From: an uncultured bacterium
GTDB lineage: Bacteria > Bacillota > Clostridia > Peptostreptococcales > Anaerovoracaceae
NCBI GenBank assembly: GCA_905214225.1
Contig: CAJMLL010000005.1
Span: 1-64,000, forward strand
DNA length: 64,000 bases
Reading direction: 5' to 3'
Part shown: in pieces, positions 45,601 through 54,729 of the stretch
Numbering within the stretch: position 1 is the first letter of the stretch
How the letters are laid out: each line of letters opens with the position of its first letter
The notes under the pieces: model-generated
The model's input: only the letters and a program-made list of their open reading frames with translations
Told to the model about the DNA's origin: nothing
The model's database searches: none
Position numbers and translations under genes: made by a program

Positions 45601-48600
45601 TTACTCTCCCCACTTCAGTCTGATGACGCGCTCGATGTCGTTCGTAATGAAGCTGGTCGGTCCGAGATTCTGATCGAACTTGACGCCCAGGTCTATGTCC
45701 GGCACACGCGGATAGGTCAGAACTTCACCGATACGGCTCAGGGTCATCTTACGCTCGTATGTCTTCTGATATTCCTCTTCCAGCACTGTCCAGATGTTCA
45801 GCGCATTCTCCAGGCAGACTCTGGAATACTCATAGCCCGTCTCAAAATCGCCGTTTCCGATGAACTGCGGCTTGATGTAAGGCAGGATCAGATTGACCGA
45901 TGGGTTTCTGCCCAGGCCCAGATATTCCTCCGTCACCTCGATGCTGTCGCCGCCGATAAACGGGTAGCAGTCCCGCTCATTCAGCCACAGACTCAGATTC
46001 GGCACAAAGTAGGCGCTCTCGGCCTTTACATTGCTCTGCGCCATCATATCCATGGCATTTCCGGTCATGACCGCAACCAGCACCTCGTGGATATCCACAC
46101 CGACCTTCCGCAGGATCGGCAGCAGATTGCGCATGCGGTGGCCCTTATGCAGCAGGTCGTCCACCAGAATCACCGGTTGATTGAAGGACTTGATCATCTT
46201 CGCCTGATTTTCCATCGAAGAGTAATTTCTGGCCTCGCGGATCTTGAAGCCCTTGACCGTACGGTTGAAATACTTATCCAGATTCAGTGACTTGGTGACC
46301 GTGTTCGGCACAACCACGTCGCCCAGCGTCTTCCCGAACGGCACCAGCATGTAAGGACCCTTCGGACTTCTGCCCTGGATCACCGATACACCGTTGATGT
46401 CCGCAACCTTCCGGATGATCTTATAATGCACGGCACTCGTGTTATAGGACAAAATCAACTCGCCAGGGTAAACCTTGGTAAGGACGCCGAGCAGGTTTCG
46501 GTGAGCCGTGTCGATGGCTTCCAGCACACGCGGATTCCGGTTGAACGGGTCCTTGATGACGGTTTCCACGTCACGGAAAATCACCTTTGGTTCATGCATG
46601 TCGACGGCGTAGATCGGCGAGTGGTTCGGCGGCGCGATATTGACAAAGCCCTGCTGGATCAGCAGTGCCTTGATTTCCTTGGTCAGGCCCGCAGGATCCA
46701 CAGGATCGTAAACCGCGTAGGTGAAGTCGCGCTCAATCAGCGCGGACAGGATTTCTGTCAGCACCATCTGTCCCACGTTGGAAATCTCCCCTTGGTCTTT
46801 TGCGAACAGAAAACCGATGACAGCGATGTTTCCGCCTGCTTCTTTACGGATATGGGCGGAAATCTGCGAATCCTTGAATTCATCCAGAAGTTCTCTGGTG
46901 CCGATGCGGTGCGCGGCGGCGTAGGCGGCCATTTCCCGCCGTTCGCCTCCGGCGGCCTCAATGTACAGGGAGCGGACCCGGTCATCTTCCAGATATTTCT
47001 CCAGCTTCTGCTCATCGTAGCCCATCTGCTGAAGCTCGTCCATAATCGGCCAGATGCTCTCCACGCCTCTGGACTTGAAGGATCCCATGCCGATTTCTCT
47101 TGCTTCCAGCACATGTTTATAAGCTGGCTCTCTCAGGTAGAGGCCCTTGTCGTAGATGAAGTTCTGCGCAACCGGGTCGATCAGGTTGGAGATGTCTCTG
47201 TGCATGTCGACATTCTCGCGGATCCTGCTGGAACTGATATCTTCATAGAACTTATCCAGCTTCAGGTGAATGACCTCTCCCTGGATTTTCTTTTCGTTCT
47301 CGTTCTCCATCTCTTCACTCTGCGGATTCTCATCGGTTTCACGCTCGAAGGCAATATGATTGATGGTGTGAATGCTGTCCGGCTCCGGATCTTTTCTGTA
47401 GGCAGACGCGTTGCGGATGACATCGGTTCCGACGGCAATGTACAGTTCCTTGTCTCTGAAGAGCTTCTTCAGGACGTACAGATCGTCCGGATTGGCGATG
47501 TTGACGGAAATATCGTCCGGGAAGGGATAAATTCCCTCTTCATCGGCGACGGACATGTTCATGATCCTGCGGCGCAGAAGGCGCGGCTGGGTGTGCTTGG
47601 ACCAGGAGAATTCATCGATGGCCAGGTAGACATCGAATCCCATATCACGGATCTGGCAGGCAACCGCCTTGTGCCCAAGGCTGAACGGGTCAAAGGTTCC
47701 CGGATAGAAGGCGACTTTCTTATGCTTCTTAAATTTAAACGGGGTCTTTCCCAGCTCCTTATAGGACAGATAGCGGTAGATATGGTTCAGTACCGCAGAA
47801 TCACTGTAGAAGTCCAGAAGCTCGCCCTCGTCCTCCATCAGCAGGCAGAGGAGTTTTCTCGCTCCGTGGGTAAAGAGCTGATCCCGTTCCTTTTCTCCCA
47901 TGTTCGGTCCGGCAAAAATATATTTTCCGATGCAGCGGAAGGCCTCGCGGCTCAGTCCTCTGTCATAGTGCGCATATCCTCTGAGCAGGATTCCCAGAAG
48001 CCGGCGTCTGCGCGCGTCATGTTCCTTTTCTGTTCCGCCCGCGTGTGCGGCGAACTCTTCATAATGATCCAGAACGACACCGACGGTATCCATAATCGAC
48101 TTTGCGACCGCCGTGCTTTCCTCAACGGCACTCTGCTCCAGCATTTCGATCATCTCATCGAATTCCTTTTCCGGAAGCAGGATCGCCGTCCGTCCGAGAT
48201 ATTCCGGGACATAGGTCGCAAACTGGCGGTCTCCGATATCCAGACCGTTGTACAGCTCAATCGCAAGTTCGTTCACCTGCGAAGACGGCATCTTCCGGAT
48301 AACCGACAGCAGCGCATTTCCTGCCGCCTGACGCACCGCCGCCCGTTCGCTGACCTTCAGCAGGTTGACCAGATGGGTTCCGATATGCAGAAAGGCTCCG
48401 TTCCGGTCGTTATTCCTGAGGGCAAATTCCCGCATCAGTTCAATGTTTGCTACTTTTACGCCCCAGTGGACGCCCATTTTCAGGTCATCCAGGAAGAGCC
48501 GGCTCTCTGCTTCCGCAAATTCTTCATCTGATTCCGGAAGCTCCATAATTTTCAGAAGCTTCTTCCAGTAAGATGCATTGTCCATATCTTTAAACAGATG

Positions 48601-50376
48601 CTGCTGGGCTTCCAGGGCAAAAACTCTCAGCTGGCGGTTCTCGGAACGGGATGCCTCGCGGATGAAGGCGCCTGCCTGCGCAAGAAATTCCCTGCTGCAG
48701 TCTCTTTTGTCCAGAACCAGCAGGGCCTGGAGCAGGTTGACCCGGACTTCATCACTGTAATCCTCACTGGCATAATAAGGAAGGATCTCCTCCAGAAAAT
48801 CGCCCTTCTGTTTCTCTGTGCAGCCGCTCATCAGGCCCTCGATAAAAGCCCGGAGGCTGCTGCCTACCCACAGCTTGTGCTGATCGGTGAAACGCAGGTC
48901 CGGACGGATGATCATTTCCAGATACTGATTGAGGAGGGTGAGGTTGGTAATTTCCTTGCCCGGGAGGACAACGCCCTTCGGGAGCTCCTTCGTGTACAGT
49001 TCATTATAATTGGCAACGATTCTGCCCATCAGTCTCGCGGACTGGGTGCGGATATCCTCTTCTCGGTGGAAGAGAAGCTCATAGAGGAAGTTCAGGGTCA
49101 GCAGCTCCTGGTGCTCCGACATGTAAGTGGAGTACTCCTCCATGATATTAATGTAGGTCCTGACATTTTCCCAGTTCTGCTCACTTCTGGCCGCCTCGAT
49201 CAGGCTGGTGAACTTCGCATCATCATAGAAAATGCTCATCATCCGGATATTGTGACTGAATGCGCTGAATTTGAACTGACGGATAACCTCCCGTCCCTCC
49301 AGCATGGCGGCCTCTCTGTGCATCGGAACCGGGTTTCCCTCCGGCTGATAGGCGTACATCGGATCCAGCACAGTTCTGACGCCCAGCGCATGCATATAGT
49401 CCTCAAAATCCGCCAGTTTCGCGTAAACCTTGCGGTATCTCTGTTCCTTCGCAGCGTCCACATTATCCAGTTTATTCAGAATAACATCGAAGGATTCCTT
49501 CAGGCTGTAGAAGTGAACCACTTCCTTTCCATCATCGCCCCGCGTGCTCTTTACGCGGAAGTCCGAATAGATCAGAAGCAGGGATTCGATCGACAAATTT
49601 TCAAGTTCAAGATCCCAGACGGAATGATTCGCTGCGATATGTCCGATGGATTCCAGACCGAATTTCCTGTAGCAGATGTCCGTATAATAGTAGTGCAGAT
49701 ATGGGACACGCTTTTCATCATCGCCCCGGCAGCCGTATTTTCCGATATCGTGGCCCGCTGCGGCTCCGGAAATCAGGCCCAGATCCACCGGTTCGCCGAC
49801 AGCGGCAAGCTGATAGGCCATGTACATGGCAACCCAGTGAACGCCGCCGATGTGTGCCAGGGCGTCAAACGGTGTGATCTCGGAATGGATACGCATCATT
49901 TCATAAATGTAGTATTCTTTTGCGACCTGCAGCATCTTGACATAGTCCTGCGTATAGCCGTTTTTCTTTACGTTTTTCAGCGAAAGAACGTGAAAGTCAA
50001 AATGCGGATCGAACCGCAGATATTTTCTTTCCATGTGGAACTGGCTGCGCAGAACATTCAGCAGAAAGAGGATGCCGGTTTTCTTTTCTTCCAGATTTTC
50101 CGGTTCCGGCTCACCCGGAAAGATACCGGACAGCACGTACTGCACCGCATCTTCCAGCCACTGTTTCTCTGAATATCCCTGCATGCAGCTGATTCCGCAC
50201 GCTGCAATATGCCGCATCGTCCGAAGGCAGGAAAATCTGCCGTGAGAATCTGCGGATGACGCCAGACGGGACGCCAGATTGCGCATCGGTATATCCAGAA
50301 TACTGATGTGCGCAAGCTCCATATTGCTCTGTATCGTCTGTTCCATCTCAATCGATGTATATCCATTCCACTTCAT
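45601..50376 (-). CDS. Giant fusion: HD + HEAT-like + NMNAT-type nucleotidyltransferase + GNAT-like + phosphoribosyltransferase
   Basis: A 1,591-residue cytoplasmic protein. Residues about 170-330 form an HD hydrolase domain (AHIGGVH, AAGHDIGKYG with His209-Asp210, HIAANH, IYSDF). Residues about 380-880 are helical pairs resembling HEAT repeats. Residues 888-1082 are a nucleotidyltransferase of the NMNAT/cytidylyltransferase type (VAFYPGTFDPFSLGHKA at 888-904, AVGTDVIRN, SSSRIREN). Residues about 1095-1265 look like a GNAT acetyltransferase (IAVIGFLFAKDQGEISNVGQM). Residues about 1300-1460 are a type I phosphoribosyltransferase (PVILVDDLLHKGHR at 1401-1414 is the PRPP loop). AGGAG precedes the ATG. 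It follows the sdaAA gene and is translated into an MDH-like gene. A role in NAD or other nucleotide metabolism is likely from the domains, but the exact reaction is unknown. Confidence 0.85.
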   Translation of the reverse strand: MKWNGYTSIEMEQTIQSNMELAHISILDIPMRNLASRLASSADSHGRFSCLRTMRHIAACGISCMQGYSEKQWLEDAVQYVLSGIFPGEPEPENLEEKKTGILFLLNVLRSQFHMERKYLRFDPHFDFHVLSLKNVKKNGYTQDYVKMLQVAKEYYIYEMMRIHSEITPFDALAHIGGVHWVAMYMAYQLAAVGEPVDLGLISGAAAGHDIGKYGCRGDDEKRVPYLHYYYTDICYRKFGLESIGHIAANHSVWDLELENLSIESLLLIYSDFRVKSTRGDDGKEVVHFYSLKESFDVILNKLDNVDAAKEQRYRKVYAKLADFEDYMHALGVRTVLDPMYAYQPEGNPVPMHREAAMLEGREVIRQFKFSAFSHNIRMMSIFYDDAKFTSLIEAARSEQNWENVRTYINIMEEYSTYMSEHQELLTLNFLYELLFHREEDIRTQSARLMGRIVANYNELYTKELPKGVVLPGKEITNLTLLNQYLEMIIRPDLRFTDQHKLWVGSSLRAFIEGLMSGCTEKQKGDFLEEILPYYASEDYSDEVRVNLLQALLVLDKRDCSREFLAQAGAFIREASRSENRQLRVFALEAQQHLFKDMDNASYWKKLLKIMELPESDEEFAEAESRLFLDDLKMGVHWGVKVANIELMREFALRNNDRNGAFLHIGTHLVNLLKVSERAAVRQAAGNALLSVIRKMPSSQVNELAIELYNGLDIGDRQFATYVPEYLGRTAILLPEKEFDEMIEMLEQSAVEESTAVAKSIMDTVGVVLDHYEEFAAHAGGTEKEHDARRRRLLGILLRGYAHYDRGLSREAFRCIGKYIFAGPNMGEKERDQLFTHGARKLLCLLMEDEGELLDFYSDSAVLNHIYRYLSYKELGKTPFKFKKHKKVAFYPGTFDPFSLGHKAVACQIRDMGFDVYLAIDEFSWSKHTQPRLLRRRIMNMSVADEEGIYPFPDDISVNIANPDDLYVLKKLFRDKELYIAVGTDVIRNASAYRKDPEPDSIHTINHIAFERETDENPQSEEMENENEKKIQGEVIHLKLDKFYEDISSSRIRENVDMHRDISNLIDPVAQNFIYDKGLYLREPAYKHVLEAREIGMGSFKSRGVESIWPIMDELQQMGYDEQKLEKYLEDDRVRSLYIEAAGGERREMAAYAAAHRIGTRELLDEFKDSQISAHIRKEAGGNIAVIGFLFAKDQGEISNVGQMVLTEILSALIERDFTYAVYDPVDPAGLTKEIKALLIQQGFVNIAPPNHSPIYAVDMHEPKVIFRDVETVIKDPFNRNPRVLEAIDTAHRNLLGVLTKVYPGELILSYNTSAVHYKIIRKVADINGVSVIQGRSPKGPYMLVPFGKTLGDVVVPNTVTKSLNLDKYFNRTVKGFKIREARNYSSMENQAKMIKSFNQPVILVDDLLHKGHRMRNLLPILRKVGVDIHEVLVAVMTGNAMDMMAQSNVKAESAYFVPNLSLWLNERDCYPFIGGDSIEVTEEYLGLGRNPSVNLILPYIKPQFIGNGDFETGYEYSRVCLENALNIWTVLEEEYQKTYERKMTLSRIGEVLTYPRVPDIDLGVKFDQNLGPTSFITNDIERVIRLKWGE

Positions 50377-50394
50377 TCTGCACTCCTGACTGTT

Positions 50395-51270
50395 TTAGGA
50401 TTTAAAAATACACTGTGAACATTCCAGTCCGGCTTCCGTTACCGCGCATCCGCCGAGCGCGGTCTCTCTCAGCGCCGCCGGCAGTCTTCTTCCCACGTCG
50501 TACATTGTGTCAATCATCTGATCCAGCGGAATCAGCTGCTTATTTCCCGCAAGCGCGATCTCCGCCGCCACCAGAGCATTCGCGGCTCCGGAAGCATTGC
50601 GGTTCTGGCAGGGATATTCCACCAGTCCGGCGACCGGATCGCAGACAAGGCCCAGCATATTCATCAGCACGGTAGACGCCGCGTCTTCACACTGCTCCGG
50701 TGATCCGCCTTCAAGCTCTGTTACAGCCGAAGCCGCCATCGCGGCAGCAATTCCGATCTCCGCCTGACATCCGCCCACGGCTCCTGCAACGGTTGCATTT
50801 CTCATGGCCAGATAGCCGATGGCTCCCGCATTGAACAGTGCCTGTACCATTTTCTCATCAGAGACCTTCTTCTCTTCCTGATAAGCCAGGAAAACTCCCG
50901 GCACTACGCCGGAAGATCCGGCCGTCGGAGCGGCAACGATCAGTCCCATCGAAGCGTTGACTTCCAGTACGCCCATGGAATAAGCCGCTGCGCGGTTCAT
51001 GATCCCGGGAAAAATGCTTTTTCCGTTTTCCGCCAGTTTATGGAGTCTGCTGCTCTCTCCCCCAATGATTCCGCCCATGGTTTTCACTGGTTTTTCGATC
51101 GCACGCCGGGCTGAATCTTTCATAATCTGATAGACCTCCGTCATTCTCTGCGTGATTTCCGCATCGTCCGCACCGGTAAGGTCGTGTTCTCTTCTCTTCA
51201 TTGCCTCAGAAATCGTCAGATTGTTCTCTTCACAGACCTGAAGCAGTTCTTTCGCATTCTTAAAGTCCAT
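50395..51270 (-). CDS. sdaAA: L-serine dehydratase, iron-sulfur dependent, alpha subunit
   Basis: A 291-residue catalytic subunit of the two-subunit serine dehydratase that turns L-serine into pyruvate and ammonia with a [4Fe-4S] cluster. The cluster region is visible as QCEDAASTVLMNMLGLVCD and GLVEYPCQNRNASGAANA, with three cysteines in the expected order; MGLIVAAPTAGSSGVVPGVF is the substrate-binding region. GGAGG sets the start. It lies 10 bp after sdaAB and 18 bp before the giant fusion gene. Confidence 0.95.
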   Translation of the reverse strand: MDFKNAKELLQVCEENNLTISEAMKRREHDLTGADDAEITQRMTEVYQIMKDSARRAIEKPVKTMGGIIGGESSRLHKLAENGKSIFPGIMNRAAAYSMGVLEVNASMGLIVAAPTAGSSGVVPGVFLAYQEEKKVSDEKMVQALFNAGAIGYLAMRNATVAGAVGGCQAEIGIAAAMAASAVTELEGGSPEQCEDAASTVLMNMLGLVCDPVAGLVEYPCQNRNASGAANALVAAEIALAGNKQLIPLDQMIDTMYDVGRRLPAALRETALGGCAVTEAGLECSQCIFKS

Positions 51271-51280
51271 TCTTTACCTC

Positions 51281-51949
51281 CTATGGTTCGACAATCATGA
51301 CGTCTTTTACATTCTCATTTTTCAGAATTTCATCCCGAACACTCATTGGAACGTGTTCATCCGATTCTACGATTGTATAGGCCGTCTCATGCTTGGATTC
51401 TCTGAACAGTCTCATGAATGCGATATTTACGCCCAGATCACTGAGGCATTTGGTAATATGCGCCACAACCCCCGGATAATCTTTCTGGATTACGATCACC
51501 GTACTGTACTCTCCGGTAAAATCAACGTCCACGCCGTTGATCTTTACGATGCGCACCTTTCCGCCTCCGATAGATTCCCCCCGGATCGTCATGACGCGTC
51601 CGGATACACCGGTCATCTTGATATCCGCCGTGTTCGGATAGATATCTTCAAGCTTGTCATTCGGAATAAAGCTGTACTTCAGACCGCGCTCATCAGCGAT
51701 TTTAAAGGAATCCCGGATTCTCTCGTCATCGGTATTAAAGCCCATGACGCCTCCCAGAAGCGCGCGGTCCGTACCGTGACCGCGATAGGTTTTTGCAAAC
51801 GATCCGTACAGGGTAAATTCCACTTCCTTCAGCGGCTCACCCATCATTTTCTGAGCCAGAAACGCAATCGAATCCGCACCCGCCGTATGTGAGCTGGACG
51901 GTCCGATCATATTCGGTCCCAGCACGTCAAACACACTGATTAATGACAT
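51281..51949 (-). CDS. sdaAB: L-serine dehydratase, iron-sulfur dependent, beta subunit
   Basis: A 222-residue partner subunit. The N-terminal domain has SVFDVLGPNMIGPSSSHTAGA, the conserved motif of iron-sulfur serine dehydratases, and the C-terminal part is an ACT domain (STVIVIQKDYPGVVAHITKCLSDLGVNIAFMRLFR), a likely regulatory fold. AAAGAGG precedes the ATG. It is first in a series with sdaAA. Confidence 0.95.
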   Translation of the reverse strand: MSLISVFDVLGPNMIGPSSSHTAGADSIAFLAQKMMGEPLKEVEFTLYGSFAKTYRGHGTDRALLGGVMGFNTDDERIRDSFKIADERGLKYSFIPNDKLEDIYPNTADIKMTGVSGRVMTIRGESIGGGKVRIVKINGVDVDFTGEYSTVIVIQKDYPGVVAHITKCLSDLGVNIAFMRLFRESKHETAYTIVESDEHVPMSVRDEILKNENVKDVMIVEP

Positions 51950-52005
51950 TTTCTACCTCTTTCTAACTTCTTCTGCAGTGAATTAAATGCCGTATATTCT
52001 GACTG

Positions 52006-52017
52006 TGTGTATACACA
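52006..52017. promoter_or_regulatory. Perfect palindrome upstream of sdaAB
   Basis: TGTGTATACACA, 57 bp upstream of the sdaAB start. The GTATAC core is typical of GntR-family sites and is shared with repeats at the PFOR promoter. Confidence 0.45.
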
Positions 52018-52044
52018 GTTGTCCCCTTTTATTCCCCTCTTCTT

Positions 52045-52073
52045 AGATTACTCTGAACTGATGCGCTTGACAA
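52045..52073 (-). promoter_or_regulatory. Possible promoter of sdaAB
   Basis: TTGTCA, 17-bp spacer, TAATCT on the minus strand. The -10 is poor, so the call is weak; its position between the nfnB terminator and sdaAB is suitable. Confidence 0.35.
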
Positions 52074-52084
52074 GACACAAAAAA

Positions 52085-52108
52085 GGGGCCGCTTTATCCG
52101 CGTGCCCC
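52085..52108 (-). terminator. Terminator after nfnB
   Basis: GGGGC-CGC and GCG-GCCCC pair, and the minus strand continues with six T residues. It closes the nfnAB unit. Confidence 0.8.
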
Positions 52109-52203
52109 TTTTCTGTATATTCTTCTCAGCCCATGATGCCTTCAGCTGATGAATTGTCATTTATCCGGCAGCCGGCTCTGACGAAGTCAGATATTCCGCT
52201 GTC

Positions 52204-53592
52204 TTACTTGCTCTGGATGTATTTGTCGATTCCTGCAGCAGCAACTTTTCCGGCTCCCATGGCCTTGATTACTGTAGCTGCTCCGGTTACTGCATCTCCG
52301 CCGGCGAAGATTCCCGGATGGGAAGTCATTCCGTTCTCGTCGACATCAATTCCGCCCTTCTTGGTCGGTGTGATGTTGCTTGTCGTGTCGCGGATCAGAG
52401 AGTTTACTCTGGTTCCCAGAGACATGATGACGTAGTCGCAGTCGATGACAAACTCAGATCCTTCAATAGGAACTGGTCTTCTTCTTCCGGATGCATCCGG
52501 CTCACCGAGCTCCATCTTGATGCACTTGATTCCGCATACGTTTCCGTTCTCATCGCCCAGGATCTCAATCGGGTTGGTCAGGAAGTGGAAATCAATTCCT
52601 TCTGCCTTTGCGTGCTCGAACTCTTCTGCTCTTGCCGGAACTTCCTTCTCGGAACGACGGTATACCAGCTTGACCTCTGCGCCCATTCTCTTTGCGCAGC
52701 GGGAAGCATCCATAGCAACGTTTCCTGCTCCGACGATAACAACGTGCTTCGGACGTGCGATCGGTGTGTCATAATCATCGCGGTAAGCCTTCATCAGGTT
52801 GATTCTGGTCAGATACTCATTCGCGGATACAACACCGACAAGGGACTCACCCGGAATATTCATGAACATCGGCAGACCTGCTCCTGTACCTACGAATACA
52901 GCCTCAAAGCCTTCCTCATCCATCAGCTCTTCAACGGTGATTGCCTTTCCGACAATCGCGTCGGTAACAAAGTTAACGCCCTTGGCAGCAAGCTTGTCAA
53001 CTTCTGTCTGTACGATTTCCTTCGGCAGACGGAACTGAGGGATTCCGTAAACCAGAACTCCGCCGATCTTATGCAGAGACTCGAAAACGGTAACTTCATA
53101 TCCCTTATTTACCAGGTCTCCTGCAGCCGTCAGTCCTGCCGGGCCGCCTCCGACAACGGCAACCTTATGGCCGTTGGAAGGAACTTTATCGATTTTCTCA
53201 TCGCCGTGATGAGCTTCATGCCAGTCTGCTGTGAATCTCTCCAGACGTCCGATTCCAACAGGCTCGCCCTTGATTCCTCTTACGCACTTGCTCTCGCACT
53301 GGTTCTCCTGCGGGCATACACGGCCGCAGACTGCAGGCAGAGAGTTTGTCAGTGTGATTTCTTCATATGCACCTTCATAATCCTTGTTTACAATCTTCGC
53401 GATGAAATTAGGAATATGAACGTTTACCGGACATCCGTCCACGCAAGGATGGTTCTTACAGTTCAGGCATCTCTGCGCTTCATCCAGTGCCATTTCTTCT
53501 GTATATCCAAGAGCAACCTCTTCGAAATTCTTATTCCGGACGTTTGGCTCCTGTTCCGGCATCGGATTCTTATCAGCTCTCATATTAGGCAT
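52204..53592 (-). CDS. nfnB: NfnB-type subunit (GltA-like FAD and Fe-S oxidoreductase)
   Basis: A 462-residue protein of the glutamate-synthase small subunit family. With the gene upstream it forms NfnAB, which couples NADH and reduced ferredoxin to NADP+ reduction by electron bifurcation. It has an N-terminal double [4Fe-4S] region (CLNCKNHPCVDGCP, CGRVCPQENQCESKC), then two nucleotide folds (KVAVVGGGPAGLTAAGDL for FAD; HVVIVGAGNVAMDASRCAKRMG for NADPH), and AGGDAVTGAATVIKAMGAG at the end. The start is ATG 53592, overlapping the nfnA stop by 8 bp. The gene could be read as a glutamate synthase subunit, but no large subunit is nearby and the nfnA partner decides the call. Confidence 0.88.
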   Translation of the reverse strand: MPNMRADKNPMPEQEPNVRNKNFEEVALGYTEEMALDEAQRCLNCKNHPCVDGCPVNVHIPNFIAKIVNKDYEGAYEEITLTNSLPAVCGRVCPQENQCESKCVRGIKGEPVGIGRLERFTADWHEAHHGDEKIDKVPSNGHKVAVVGGGPAGLTAAGDLVNKGYEVTVFESLHKIGGVLVYGIPQFRLPKEIVQTEVDKLAAKGVNFVTDAIVGKAITVEELMDEEGFEAVFVGTGAGLPMFMNIPGESLVGVVSANEYLTRINLMKAYRDDYDTPIARPKHVVIVGAGNVAMDASRCAKRMGAEVKLVYRRSEKEVPARAEEFEHAKAEGIDFHFLTNPIEILGDENGNVCGIKCIKMELGEPDASGRRRPVPIEGSEFVIDCDYVIMSLGTRVNSLIRDTTSNITPTKKGGIDVDENGMTSHPGIFAGGDAVTGAATVIKAMGAGKVAAAGIDKYIQSK

Positions 53593-54439
53593 TCTGACGT
53601 ACACCTCCAATCAGCTTGCAGACATGCTGTCTGTCATGTGCTTCCTCTTCTGCGAATGTTTTACCTCTCTTGATCAGCAGATCCCAGTCAATCTTGGCAC
53701 CGTCGAAGTCCGGTCCGTCTACGCAGACGAATCTGCTCTCGCCGTCAACGATGCAGCGGCAGCCGCCGCACATACCAGTTCCATCGACCATGTAGGTTGC
53801 CAGAGATGCAACAGAAGGAATTCCGTAGTCTTTTGCAATTCCGCATACGAACTTCATCATAACAGCCGGACCGACTGCAACGATCTCATCGTATTTCTCA
53901 CCGGCGTCCAGAAGAGCCTTCAGCTTATCTGTTGTGAAGCCCTTTTCACCATAGGTTCCATCATCCGTAACCATATGTACTTCATCGACACCTGCACGGA
54001 ACTCATCCTCAAGGATAACGATATCCTTTGTCTTGAATCCGCAGATCATGGTAACATGAATGCCATGCTTATGCATTCCGATTGCAAGCGGATAAGCCAG
54101 AGCGTTTCCTACTCCTCCGCCGACAATGCAGACTCTCTTCAGGCCGTCCATCTTAGAAGGCTGACCAAGAGGTCCTACAACATCTGCCAGACAGTCACCG
54201 ACCTGGAGCTGCTCCAGCAGCATAGTCGTTCTTCCAACTGTCTGAACGATGATATCAATTGTGCCTTCCTTCTCATCATGTCCCGCCATGGTCAGTGGAA
54301 TTCTCTCTCCGTGCTCATCTACACGAAGAATGATGAACTGTCCTGGTTTCGCGTGTCTGGCGATCAGCGGCGCATAAATCGTATACCAGTTGATGGTATC
54401 GTTCAGCTGCCTTTTTTTAATAATTTCAAACCTTTTCAC
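53585..54439 (-). CDS. nfnA: NfnA-type subunit (PyrK/SudB-like FAD and [2Fe-2S] protein)
   Basis: A 284-residue ferredoxin-NADP reductase-like protein. The FAD fold (IILRVDEHGERIPLTMAG) is followed by the NAD(H)-binding fold (VCIVGGGVGNALAYPLAIGMHKHG) and a C-terminal [2Fe-2S] site CGGCRCIVDGESRFVCVDGP. The start is GTG after TAGGAGG. The order nfnA then nfnB with overlapping ends is that of clostridial NADH-dependent ferredoxin:NADP+ oxidoreductases. Related proteins act with dihydroorotate dehydrogenase or sulfide dehydrogenase, but those partners are absent here. Confidence 0.88.
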   Translation of the reverse strand: MKRFEIIKKRQLNDTINWYTIYAPLIARHAKPGQFIILRVDEHGERIPLTMAGHDEKEGTIDIIVQTVGRTTMLLEQLQVGDCLADVVGPLGQPSKMDGLKRVCIVGGGVGNALAYPLAIGMHKHGIHVTMICGFKTKDIVILEDEFRAGVDEVHMVTDDGTYGEKGFTTDKLKALLDAGEKYDEIVAVGPAVMMKFVCGIAKDYGIPSVASLATYMVDGTGMCGGCRCIVDGESRFVCVDGPDFDGAKIDWDLLIKRGKTFAEEEAHDRQHVCKLIGGVRQNA

Positions 54440-54491
54440 CGCAAATCCTCCTATGTGTATTTTACGTTGAGTGAAGTCCCTTATTCATATA

Positions 54492-54520
54492 ATTATAGCC
54501 TAATAGATTGAATTTGATAA
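54492..54520 (-). promoter_or_regulatory. Promoter of nfnAB
   Basis: TTATCA, 17-bp spacer, perfect TATAAT on the minus strand, 53 bp before the GTG start. Confidence 0.6.
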
Positions 54521-54643
54521 GCACCGGAATACGAAAAGCCCACATTTCCATACTCCCGCGCAGAGACTCCCTTCATAGTTATCCAACCTATCCTATATTA
54601 TACGCTAATTGATAATTTTATGTCAATTATATTTGTAAAAAAA

Positions 54644-54668
54644 AGGAGCCAAATTTACTTTGACTCCT
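54644..54668 (-). terminator. Terminator after the PFOR gene
   Basis: AGGAG-CAAA and TTTG-CTCCT pair with one mismatch, followed on the minus strand by eight T residues. It is 60 bp past the PFOR stop. Confidence 0.85.
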
Positions 54669-54729
54669 TTTTTCATTTTTACAGGTAAGCAATTAACTGC
54701 TTATCTGCTGCTTTTCATATCTATCAAGA

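Noticed and set aside
46426..48531. 701-residue plus-strand ORF
   Set aside because: Antisense of the giant fusion gene; low-complexity character and no ribosome binding site.
52204..53592. Glutamate synthase small subunit (gltD)
   Set aside because: No large subunit is present and the upstream overlapping gene is the PyrK/NfnA-type partner, so NfnB fits better.
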